A stretch of DNA of 64,000 nt from NCBI RefSeq assembly GCF_001642475.1, contig NW_019173975.1:202014-266013 (forward strand). The letters are read 5' to 3'. This document shows positions 1 through 9,853 of this stretch, piece by piece. A program made the position numbers and the translations under genes. The notes below the pieces were generated by a model. That model worked only from the letters and a program-made list of their open reading frames with translations. It had not been told where the DNA came from and did not search any database. Origin of the DNA: Fonsecaea monophora (lineage: Eukaryota > Ascomycota > Eurotiomycetes > Chaetothyriales > Herpotrichiellaceae). Position 1 is the stretch's first letter. The number at the start of each line of letters is the position of its first letter.

Positions 1-191
1 AAGTAAGCGGTGAGACCACCGTGCAACGCTTTTAGTCTCTCAAGTCTTTCCACGTCCTGGACTTGCAATGAAAATCAAGTCGGTTCTTCGTCTCCATTAC
101 GGCAGACCGAGACCAGCCGTCTGCGCAAGTCCCCCAGTCGCCCTCTTGGTGGAAGATTCAAACATATATTATGACAAAGGAAACCAATGCT

Positions 192-1949
192 TTACTTCTT
201 TCCGTGCTTGCCATCATGCGGACAGCACATCTTGCTCCCAGCACACATATCACCGCAATCGAGCAAACATGTTGGTTGACCCTCACTCCTGAGACTCGCA
301 GTCTTACTTGCGTTGGTATTGTGCTTTGGAGTCAGTTGCCCACTACCAGCACCCTCGTCAGAATCAGCTCCTGGTTCAGCAGCATGCGGATCATCCTCAT
401 TCACGAATTCGGGTTGAATGGTCGAGCTGTGAATGCCGTAGCCGTGTAGACAGCCTCGAATCTCTCTTGCTAGATGCATGTAGCTGGAGGACCCAGTACC
501 GTCAATCTCGCAGTCAACTTTTACATGCAAGCTCGCCACGAGCTTGGTATCACTGAGCTGCCAAACATGGAGGTGGTGGGCCTCGATAACTCGTGGAAGT
601 GATTCGATGTCTGCTGTGATCTCGTCGATCGACATGCCCACAGGAACTGCCTGTAAGAGAATGCGCCCAGCGGCTCTGCAGAGGGGAATGGCACTACCCA
701 AGATAATGAGGGTAATGACAAGGGATATTGCAGGGTCAAAATAGAAGCGTTCCGGGAACGTAGTCAGCCAGATGATCAGTGCAGTCGCTATTACACCGAT
801 ATTTCCAAGAGCATCGCCCATGACGTGCAGGAAAACCCCACGCATATTCAGATCTCCATGCGAATGGCCATGCCCACCACTTCCATGGCCCGATTTGGAG
901 CCGTCGGCTGGGGCATTATGATGGTGGTCCGTGTGACTGTAGTCAACGCTCTTTCGTTTGCTGATGCTGCCATAACCGGGGAAGCGCTTGTCATTTGAGG
1001 ACGATTGTAAACCATTGGCTGACCTTTCACGGCGCTGATCTGGTGAATCGGGTTCAATCAACAAGGCGTTTTCTTCTGAGGTTTCTGATTCGGAGTGCTC
1101 TTCCAACCGCGCCGCGTGGATAATATCCTGGCGGAATGAGGCTGGATGAATGTGGATATTATCGACTGAGCCAAACCCCCGACCAAAGGAACCCGAGGTG
1201 CGACGGCGGTTCCGGGGATGGATTTCGCCGTTAGCGATCGATTTACGAGTCGGGGTGTTCGAAGATCTTGCTGAGATGGTTGTGTTCTCTTCATCAGACT
1301 TTGTGAAAGCTCGACGATCAGGGGATCTGAAACTGCCCACTCGAAATTGTGGGAGGATGTCTTCGATATTTCCATGTTCGTCCACGACTCTTTGTGTCTC
1401 CCCGTTGTCGTCGTAGATGTGTCCATGGCCTTCTTCGGCAGATCTTACGGGATCCTCGTGCGCCTGCTCCTTCTCGCCGTGGCTATGACCGTGCTCGTGG
1501 AAAAGGAAAAGCCCAAGAATATTGGAGGCAAGACCGAGACAGCCGACAATGAGGACGAGCTTGGGGTTCGAGACAGGCTGTGGTTCGACAAATCGCTGGA
1601 TTGCTTCTAGAAAGATGGACAAGCAAAGGGCAACTAGAAAGACTCCATTGACCAATGCCCCCAGTGTTTCGGCTCGCTGCCAGCCATAGGTGTACATTTT
1701 CGAGCTTCCGGTATTGGCGACACGGACCGCCCATAGTCCAACGCAAAGGGAGATGACATCGTTTAACATATGAAACGAATCAGCCACAAGGGCCAAAGAA
1801 TGCACTGCATAGCCTGGAGAATCGGTCAGTCATCGAACTCGGCACAAAGTAGATGGAGGACCACACTAACCGGCGACCAGTTCAATCACAAAAAAGGTAG
1901 AGTCTATGCCCAGAAGAATACAAATCCTCTGTGTCTTGGTGAAACCCAT
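192..1949 (-). CDS. ZRC1: Vacuolar-type zinc/cation transporter, CDF family (Zrc1/Cot1-like)
   Basis: Cation diffusion facilitator that would exchange Zn2+ (or Co2+) for protons, moving metal into the vacuole. Model: exon 1949-1871, a 57-base intron, exon 1813-192; 566 residues. The splice joins ELVAG to YAVHSLALVADSF and rebuilds the family's TM1-TM2 region. The two CDF metal-site motifs are visible as HMLND (TM2) and HVMGD (TM5). Between TM4 and TM5 lies a long Ser/His-rich cytosolic loop with HTDHHH and GHGHSHG, typical of fungal Zrc1. The C-terminus is Cys-rich (CLLDCGDMC, MCC). The start chosen matches the usual family N-terminus. The same frame stays open upstream to an ATG at 2519, which would add 190 Pro/Ser-rich residues; I treat this as leader, but it could be translated. 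Family assignment is firm; exact substrate and paralogue are inferred. Confidence 0.9.
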
Positions 1950-3818
1950 TTTTCTTTTTGTGCGGGGTGGCTGCGAAGCGCTTTGCGCGCAGCACTCGTT
2001 GACGGACTCAGTGGAAGCGGTAGCAGGAGAGAATGGGGTGAAAGCCGGGGAACAATGTGAGGAAGGGACTCGATGCGGGCTAAAGTATGCCTTTTGAGGC
2101 TTCTGGATGGGGTCGGCCGGATGTTTGGGATAGTAATGGAGAGCGGATGCTGGAAGTGAGGAGGAGGGAGGAGGGGATGAGATGATATGAGGACCGGTTG
2201 ACGGCAAGGAGAAAGCCGATGGCGATGGCGATGGCGCAGGGGCAGACGCGGTTTTCTCTTCGTGGCAAGCAGATGCGTGCGAGTAAGAATAGCAGGGATC
2301 GCAGTCGCAACAATGGCGTAATGATCCAAGTTGCCCCAACTGTGACTCTGAGCGGAATTCCTGCGGCGGCGGCTGCGGCGGCTGTGGGTGGCTAGTGCGT
2401 GGCTGGAGTTGGACTCGTAGCTGACTAAGTGGGATATCAGGTGACTGATCGTCCCCTCCGCAGACCATATTCGCGCTATTGTTGCGATCAATAGTCACCT
2501 CTTCCTTGTCTGCTGCCATCTCGAACTAATGTGTCTCCTAAAGTTAGAGAATTGTGCTTGACCCATTCTTCTTATCGATTTCCACTGCACACTGGCCCTG
2601 TACCCATCCTACCAAGGTCACACATGATCAATGGCCAGACCTCCCAAGTCCTGCCCATTCCCGACCGCGAAGGCTCGTCGCATCAAAGGATGTTGCGTCA
2701 AAACCAGAGCAAACTTCGACGTGTCCTTGCACAGAACACTGGGTATCAAGATACGACTCTCAGGTCACCTCTGCTCGGCACCATTTGTCACCCGAGTTGT
2801 ATGCACGGAAAGGAGAACTTAATGGAGCGGTGGACAGGGTCCAAGAGGAAATGGATAAGTTTACTCCTCTGTTATACCTAAGCTATGTCAACGAGATTGT
2901 GGCGATGGCTTTGCATCCATCCACCCTGAGCCCATGAGTATGAGCTTCTCTTCGATGAATTGGTGGCCTTGAGTGTTCAAAGCTGTTGCATTTGTCACAG
3001 ATTTGTGCCACCAAATTTTCCCAACCAGGCTGCTCGATCTTTTGTAAATACTCGTCAGCACATTGACTGCCCAGGATCCCAGGATCTCTTGAAGTATCCA
3101 AGCTTTCCAGCAGGTCTATCCCTCTTTATCTCGACGCGCTGTCAGGAAAGGCTGGCATTGGATATACCATGGCGCGCACAAAAAGTATTGTTCACGCTAG
3201 TAAGTATGACAAGCTGATCAAAAGACGATAGACTTTATGATTTTAGTTGCCCCTTACAGCGGCCCCGAAAATATCGAAGCTCACTGGGAATATAGGTTAG
3301 GCGGCTGCCTATTAGATCTGACTTATACTGTAGCTAAAAGATAGGTAAGAGTGCCTACAAGCTCAGAAAATCTCTTATAGTACGCAACATTTTATCACTT
3401 GAAGTAGAGTAAATAGTATTTTTAATGCGCGCCCTCGTACCGCCAGCACAATCCAATGTAAAAGGATTGGACATATTCACCGAGAGAACTGGTGGACTAA
3501 ACATGACCATTTCTTCCTTCACCTGATGGTAGTTGCCGTGTAAAGATGAACTTAGCACAGTTGTTCCGCCATCGTGGAAGGAGGGAGGGCTTGTTGTTCA
3601 GAATGCCTTTCAAGCAGAGGTATGTATTGTCAGTCCTTCCTCGATTCTCCCTACATGTAGAACGCTCGATGAACGCTCGATGAACAAGCCCTTGGAGTGT
3701 GATCGTATGAGGTCCACGATTCTAGTTGACATAGTTTTGCATATCTCACTAGGCATACATTTTCCTTCGCTTGATCTTGCCCTGGTACTATTGCAGGATT
3801 CTGCGAAAAAGCACAGCC
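1950..3818. other. Intergenic region between divergent zinc transporter and DUF202 gene
   Basis: The stretch 1950-2519 is an open extension of the zinc-transporter frame on the minus strand, rich in Pro and Ser, and is probably its 5' leader and promoter. From 2520 to 3818 I see only short overlapping open frames with no recognisable motif. The section around 3230-3450 is relatively A/T-rich. Confidence 0.5.
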
Positions 3819-4439
3819 ATGGACATTAGACGCCGCCTTCGCTCCTCGTCCGCAGCTCTTGAGACAAATGGCGAGAGATACACTCCCAGTTTCTATCGGA
3901 CCTATCTTCCATCCACAGCACTGACCTCTTCCTCCACCCTGGGCGCAACATCCGACTATGTCGACATAGCCAGGCAGTTTTGGGACGGCCTCGAACAAAC
4001 TCCGACTGCCACTATTAAACCGCCAAACTTGCGAGAAAATTGGTCTCTTCGAAGGTTTTGGGATGAGTACGTGGCAGTGGAGATGGATTTTGGCTACAAT
4101 GTTCGTGAGCACATCACGAATGAGGAAACATTCATCAGTTGGTTTGACTTTGGATTTGGCATGGCAGGCTTTGGCATGGTCGTGCTGCAATTTGGCATTC
4201 TGGACGGTCGGCTCCTCGGTTCGACAAATGCTGCGCAGGTAGCGAAAGCAATGGCGTGTACCAGCTTTGTTGTTGCCATCCTCAGTGTGGTCGTTGGTGC
4301 ATATCGCTTTTTTCGCCAGCAAGAAGCACTCTTCCATGGGCAGGTCTGTCTCGGGGGCCTGTCCATGTTCTCTTTTGTGCTCTTATTCAGTGTGGTATTG
4401 GTGGTCAGCGCTGTCATCAATTGGATAGGCATGATTTAA
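3819..4439 (+). CDS. DUF202-domain membrane protein
   Basis: Single-exon gene of 206 residues. The first half (about 1-95) is soluble and Ser/Thr-rich. The second half carries NEETFISWFDFGF followed by three predicted membrane helices, near residues 110-130, 140-162 and 180-203. The NE-x-TF-x-SW signature followed by helices is the DUF202 pattern (YidH-like; also the membrane part of yeast Vtc1). The normally basic residue after the Trp-Leu (as in SWLRT) is replaced here by Phe-Asp, so this is a divergent member. The start is the ATG that begins MDIRRRL; the frame stays open 16 codons further upstream to a less likely ATG. Molecular function is unknown; a role with polyphosphate or ion transport would be speculation. 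Confidence 0.7.
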   Translation: MDIRRRLRSSSAALETNGERYTPSFYRTYLPSTALTSSSTLGATSDYVDIARQFWDGLEQTPTATIKPPNLRENWSLRRFWDEYVAVEMDFGYNVREHITNEETFISWFDFGFGMAGFGMVVLQFGILDGRLLGSTNAAQVAKAMACTSFVVAILSVVVGAYRFFRQQEALFHGQVCLGGLSMFSFVLLFSVVLVVSAVINWIGMI

Positions 4440-4619
4440 CCGTCGACTTTGAAGATGAATTCATGTATCTTCGCCTGAGCCGGGAAAAACCGTAGAATCC
4501 TAAAGAGGTTCTACACGTTAAATCCTTCATTGTCGCATCTGAATATCCCCAAACCGAGATGCGGACTCGTGATGTTCAGATACCTTGTGGATCCTTTCCG
4601 AGCTCATCAGAATAGCTGT

Positions 4620-5876
4620 TCAGGGATGCGGCTGAAGTCGCGGTGCAGGAAGTCGGTCTTGGTCAGACAAGTTGGCACGAATCGCGTCGACCACTCCAGG
4701 TAAGATGTCTTCGGACGGAAGACTGGCACGTACAAGTTCGCGCTTCAGTGCCGTCCATCCAGCAGCTTGATCCTCCTGGCCTTGAGAATGGTGGTACGGA
4801 AGGAGTTCTCCAAAGAAGACTTCCTCCTTTCTGACGCCCCCCATGTTCAGAATCCCGATACCCATGCCCTGTTCATGCGCTCTCTTGACCAGCCTCCAGG
4901 CCGAATAGGTCGCAAGAGAACTGCCCACGACCAAGATCTTGGCCGCAGAATCGATGGCTTCCTCTGCCGCGGTCTTCACCTCGGCCGGGATAGACTCACC
5001 AAACATGATCACATTGGGTTTGAGCACGCCAACGCCGCTGTGTGCCGCCGATGACGAGGGTGGTGGTATCCAAGCACCGTCCGCATCAACATCCACATGC
5101 CCCTTGTTCCCATCCTGCAAAACTGGCGGTCGCTTCAGACAGTGCGGACAAGCAGGGTATCGAAAGGTGTTGTACGGAGCACCAGGGACATCGGCGTCGC
5201 CATCGGGGTTGGTCCTGAACCCGAGCCTCCTTCTTTCAATGGGATTCTCAGTGTCCAATGCCCCGGAAGCCAGGAGCTGTTGCAAGAACTCGGCCCAGGC
5301 GGGATTCAACTCGGCCAATCTCTTCTGGAAATCATCGCGATCAATGAGCCTCTTACAACTCAGACAGACCAGAGCTCTGAGAAACCCGTGCAATTCCACC
5401 GTCTTCAGATGCGGATGCGCAAGATTATGGAACGAATCAACATTCTGAGTAACCACCCGGTCGACCAGCCCTAGTTTTCCGAGGTCTCGAATGGCATAGT
5501 GCCCGGCATTGGGTTTCGAGCGGTGAAGACCCCTCCAGCCCAGGAATGAGCGGGCCCAGTATCGCTTCCGGGATTCGTGACTCGAGACGAATTCGTGGTA
5601 GTAGATCGGTCGGTAGGTCTTGTTCTGGGTGTAGGTACCATTGACACCGCGATAGTCGGCCAGGCCTGAGGCGACGCTTATGCCCGCTCCTGTAAGCAGG
5701 ACTGTCTTTTTTCTGTCCCAGTGCGCATCTTGGCCTGAGGATGCAGGTGGCGCTGGAGAGGTCAGAAAGTGAGCGAGGGCGGTGATGGCACCTTGTCTAG
5801 TGGCGGCCGAAGGTGGGATAATCAGGGGTGGTGGCAGAGGCCCCGTGTACGGGATTCGTATAAGCGGTTTGGACAT
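4620..5876 (-). CDS. Sirtuin, NAD-dependent protein deacylase (SIRT4-like)
   Basis: Sir2-family enzyme that uses NAD+ to remove acyl groups from lysine, or to transfer ADP-ribose. The chosen start (MSKPLIR) gives 418 residues; the open frame reaches 6065, but the extra 63 residues look non-coding. Visible motifs: NAD-binding GAGIS (about 63-67), TQNVD (143-147), catalytic His in ELHGF (His163), and zinc cysteines CLSC (171-174) and CPHC (243-246). The TQNVDSFHNLAHPH block and the arrangement around it resemble class II sirtuins (SIRT4, bacterial CobB-like), several of which are mitochondrial. The stretch between the two zinc knuckles is long. An acidic, Pro/Ser-rich insert lies just after the second knuckle (about 255-285). 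No introns. Subfamily and localisation are inferred. Confidence 0.88.
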   Translation of the reverse strand: MSKPLIRIPYTGPLPPPLIIPPSAATRQGAITALAHFLTSPAPPASSGQDAHWDRKKTVLLTGAGISVASGLADYRGVNGTYTQNKTYRPIYYHEFVSSHESRKRYWARSFLGWRGLHRSKPNAGHYAIRDLGKLGLVDRVVTQNVDSFHNLAHPHLKTVELHGFLRALVCLSCKRLIDRDDFQKRLAELNPAWAEFLQQLLASGALDTENPIERRRLGFRTNPDGDADVPGAPYNTFRYPACPHCLKRPPVLQDGNKGHVDVDADGAWIPPPSSSAAHSGVGVLKPNVIMFGESIPAEVKTAAEEAIDSAAKILVVGSSLATYSAWRLVKRAHEQGMGIGILNMGGVRKEEVFFGELLPYHHSQGQEDQAAGWTALKRELVRASLPSEDILPGVVDAIRANLSDQDRLPAPRLQPHP

Positions 5877-7071
5877 GCGAGGGACATGGCATAAGAAAAA
5901 AGCACGAGAGGATGGAATATTGTTTTGATTGTTTGTATTCCGGGTACGCAGATACCAAAATTCTCCGAGTTCGATCTGGTCCGATCTCCAGACCACGGAC
6001 TCCCTGCGCAATCCACGTCCCCCGCAGGCATCACGCCATAACTCAACAGATACCTCCAGGCCCATTCCGCAGGTAGAATATCATCTCTTCTAGACTTCCT
6101 CCTCGAAGACAGCCTTTGACTCGAGAAGGTTTCATCTCGCTCACATCTACGAGGTACTTGGAAGTTGCTTCAAGCACGCCAATTCCCTTGTCCTGTGGCA
6201 CCAAAGGCGTGATCTCGATCAAGCTCACACTCCAAGGCCTCTTATCCCACCCGTCACTCAAAGCTTAATGAACTGGTCCTTCGATCTGTGCCTCTTCTTG
6301 TCTTGCTCGTCCGTCGATCGTCGTCTGGCCAAGAAGCGGGAGCTTTTAAAGCGCCCAAGGGTTGTCCACTTTGCATGTTTGTACCATCGCTCAGACCAAG
6401 ATGTTCGTTGCAGCCACCGACATCATCGAGATTTCAGTATCAACAGCCTGGTCACCAGGCGTGCCATGCTCCCTCCCTCTAGAAGTTTCGGAGAAGTGAA
6501 CCATCCATCCAGCACGTCTCTTGTCCCCGTCACCCAACGCACGCTATTCCTCATAGATATTCCCGACCGCAGATCCTGTATTCAACCCGGGAGCAGCACA
6601 ACTGTCGAGCCGGCTCCTTGCCAATGATGCTGGTCTAAAATGCTTCTCGCGCCAGTGCAAGGCACCCTGAGGCACACTGACAGCATCCATGATCTCGACC
6701 CGCCCCCAGGTTTCAATGCCTTTTGGTTCGAGCTGACTAGTTTCCTCAGTGGTGCCCGCGTGCCCAGCGTTGACGCAAGATGAAATCATAGCCAGATGCA
6801 CGTTATCGACCTGTTTTCCAATGTCGATCCTCGAATACCATCCCCCAAGATGCAAAAGGGAGAATAACTTTTAACAGCATGGGTTCACGGCCTGGCTGAC
6901 GTGAAACAGGTTTGTTTAAGCACTTTTTGCACTTCTTCCTCGTCGTCTTGTCTTCAACCTTTTGTTGGTCAATGAAGTCGGCGCATTCTGCCCTCTGAGC
7001 GTCTCCTGCGCAAGTATACCGTCTCCCTCTGATCTGCTATCCGATTTGTGTTACGCTGTCACTCGACCAAA
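5877..7071. promoter_or_regulatory. Divergent intergenic region, sirtuin / MFS transporter
   Basis: About 1.2 kb between two genes transcribed away from each other, so it should hold both promoters. The minus-strand frame 6544-6855 is open without a plausible ATG and has no motif I recognise. The 200 bases before the MFS start are pyrimidine-rich (cttcttcctcgtcgtcttg near 6930), common for fungal core promoters. Confidence 0.5.
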
Positions 7072-9133
7072 ATGTCAGTCTCCGATCAATCCACTATAGC
7101 CATGGAGGGACAAGCCGAGAAGGAGAACCATCAGATCCAACCCCCAGGACCAACAGAAAGACAGATGGGAGTTTCCGGCCCTGAACTAGCTGGAGAGAAT
7201 CTCGAGGGAGGCCATCCCAAGCGTGCGGATGGCAAGATTGAACTCACCGAAGAAGACTGTTACGACAAACTGGGTTACTGTTTCCCAGCGTGGAAGAAAT
7301 GGATGATCTTGGTTATTATCCTACTCATCCAGACCTCGATGAACCTCAATGCCAGTATCTACGCCAATGGCGTTGACGGCCTCGCAGAGAAATACACCAT
7401 CTCCAAGCAAAAGGCACGGGTCGGCCAGATGATCTTCCTCATATGCTATGCCTTTGGCTGCGAGCTGTGGGCTCCCTGGTCGGAGGAACTAGGCCGTTGG
7501 CCAACGCAGCAGCTCTCGCTGTTCCTCGTCAACATCTGGCAATTGCCCGCGGCCCTCGCACCTAACTTCGGGTCGATTGTTGTCGCTCGAGCACTCGCTG
7601 GACTCTCCACAGCAGGCGGCTCGGTCACATTGGGAGTCATTGCGGATCTATACCAACCCGAAGACTCCGGTTTCCAGTATGCGGTAGCTTTCGTCGTCCT
7701 GTCATCCGTGGGCGGTGCTCCCGTCGGCGCAGTGATTGGCGGCTTCGTGGGCCAGTATCTTTCTTTGCCCTGGATCTTTTGGATGCAACTGTGCATTGGT
7801 GGCGCCGTGCAAATCATCCACTTTTTCCTCGTCCCCGAAACCCGCGCAACCATCCTCTTGGACCGCGAGGCTAAAAGACGGCGCAAGAATGGCGAAACAA
7901 ACATCTACGGCCCGGATGAATTGAAGAAGCCACGATTCCCCATGAAGGAATTCGCACGCATTTGGATGAGACCTTTCCAGATGTTTGTCATGGAACCGAT
8001 TGTGCTCTGCCTCAGCTTGCTCAGCGGATTCAGCGATGCTTTGTTGTTTACTTTTTTGGAAGCCTTCACTCCTGTGTTTAAGCAATGGGGCTTCAAGCCA
8101 TACCAGGTTGGACTGGCTTTTATCTCGTGAGTCTCTTTCTCATCCCTCGTTAGAACAGCAAAATGGTCTCAATGCTTCCATGGGTAGAGAATTTACTGAC
8201 CGAGAATGGACCAGGTCACTCGTCGGATACGTGCTTGCGTACCTGACATATCTCCCTGTTATTCGACATCATAACAAGATCCGAGCTGATGACCCCAACA
8301 AGTTGTCTCCGGAATCCCGTCTGTGGTGGTTACTTTTCTGTAAGTCTCGCTATATTCCTCAACTTTGCATCACCCTGCCATCTAGCAGTCCTTTCGATAT
8401 ATATCGCCCATTTTACTGATGTGATGGCCTTTCACTTCTTACAGTGGCACCTCTAGAGACAATTGGACTCTTCGGTTTCGCGTGGACGTCTCTCGGCCCT
8501 GATTATGGTATCCCGTGGATTGCCCCCTTGATTTTTACCGTCCTCATAGCCATGGCGAACTATGGAATATACAAGGTATGGCTTGCTCCACGCTTTACAT
8601 GGATGTGTTCAAAAGAGAAAACTGACACCATGGCAGAGCTCAATCGACTACATGATTGCCGCCTACGGGCCTTACGCCGCTTCTGCGACTGGGGGAAACG
8701 ATCTGGCGAGAGACTTTCTCGCTGGCGTCGCTGCCTTGTACAGCACACCATGTAAGTCATGCTTTTTACTTTTTGCCTTTTGCTCCCACCCTCCATCTTC
8801 CTCTCTCCTCCCCTCTTCTTATTCTCCATTACCATCACGATCATGTTTTAACTGATTCCATCCCTTCTTCGCGCAAAAGTCTATGAAAACATCTCCAAAA
8901 AATACACCCTGGAGTACCCCTCGACCATCCTGGCCTGCCTGTCCGTCGTGGTTATCATCCCCATCTACGTCTTCTACTGGAAGGGCGAGTGGTTCCGCGA
9001 CCGCAGCAAGTTCGCCAAGGAGCTCAATCTGGGACGACAGGGCGCCGTCGAGAGGCGTCGCAGCACAATGTACATGGGCAAGGGTTCCCAAGGGATCGGA
9101 GGCGAGAAGGCGCGACATGTCGAACAAGTCTGA
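7072..9133 (+). CDS. MFS multidrug/polyamine transporter, DHA1 family
   Basis: Twelve-helix major facilitator of the H+ antiporter-1 group (Flr1/Tpo1-like), a plasma-membrane exporter of drugs or polyamines. Five exons: 7072-8126, 8215-8339, 8445-8575, 8637-8751, 8880-9133; 559 residues. All junctions have GT..AG borders and keep frame. The N-terminus (about 1-75) is hydrophilic. First membrane segment starts near WKKWMILVIILL, followed by the DHA1 pattern of ELGRWPTQQLSLF in loop 2-3 and ARALAGLSTAGGSV in TM4. The large central loop carries REAKRRRKNGE. The last exon ends with one helix and a short basic tail. Divergent from the sirtuin gene. Substrate cannot be read from sequence. Confidence 0.9.
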
Positions 9134-9503
9134 TTTCTTTTTCTCTCTTTTCTCTCTTGAAAACAACGAATATTTTACTATGCCTCTGCCACGTAACGCC
9201 CATGTCTTCTGGGCAAATATACCATTTGATTTGTACGACTAAGCACGAGTTGACGACGAGGGTTTGGAATTTCCATTTTAATGAGAAAGAAGAGACAACA
9301 TATACCCAAACGGGACGAAAAGAGGTTTCTTCCCGACGGACCGGACAAGCGAAGTTAGGAGAGCGAGTGAACAGAACAAGAAGGGAAGTCTTGTTGAAAC
9401 ATTTCTCGGGTCTGGATTTGGACTTGGAGACTTGGACAGGGACAAGGGGCAAGAGGATCTTTCAAGATGTCGTGTCATGTCATTTTATGTTATACCTACA
9501 TTC

Positions 9504-9572
9504 TGTAGGTACCTACCTAGAATCTATGTATTTCTTGGTACCTACTAACTAGGTAGGCAGGCAGGCAGGTAG
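9504..9572. repeat. Palindromic GGTACCTA repeats with inverted 8-mers
   Basis: Contains TAGGTACCTA twice in variant form, plus an 8-base inverted pair: ctacctag at 9513-9520 and ctaggtag at 9549-9556, followed by a ggca tetranucleotide run. It could form a hairpin in the 3' region of the MFS gene. Confidence 0.6.
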
Positions 9573-9662
9573 TAATCACTTTTTTTGTCCCCTTTTTTCG
9601 TTCTTCGTTTTCTGTTTTTCGTTCATGTATGGACAAGGCCTCTTTTTAAGCATCACGGTGGT

Positions 9663-9700
9663 GTCTGTCCGTCCGTCCGTCATGTTCATGTTCATGTTCA
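9663..9700. repeat. Short microsatellites (GTCC)n and (CATGTT)n
   Basis: Runs of gtccgtccgtccgt followed directly by three copies of catgtt. Non-coding position downstream of the minus-strand gene. Confidence 0.75.
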
Positions 9701-9853
9701 GATCCATATTCACATTCAAGCTCAAGCTCACGAGTAGCGCATGTACAAACAAGGTCTCTATGCGTCCAACCATTCACGCATTCATATCCTGGTGTCCAGT
9801 GTCCAGTATCCTGATTTCTGATTCCTGTCAACTCATCGTTTCTTTCGGGGTTG

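Larger units (their letters stand above)
9134..9853. other. Convergent 3' region with simple repeats
   Basis: Sits between the 3' ends of the MFS gene and the next minus-strand gene. It holds no gene I can support. It contains the inverted TAGGTACC-type repeats and the short microsatellite listed separately, and T-rich stretches at 9580-9625 that could serve 3'-end formation for either gene. Confidence 0.6.

Noticed and set aside
6544..6855. 103-codon minus-strand frame in the sirtuin/MFS promoter
   Set aside because: No ATG at the start and a stop just upstream; reads somewhat protein-like but cannot be extended by a credible splice.
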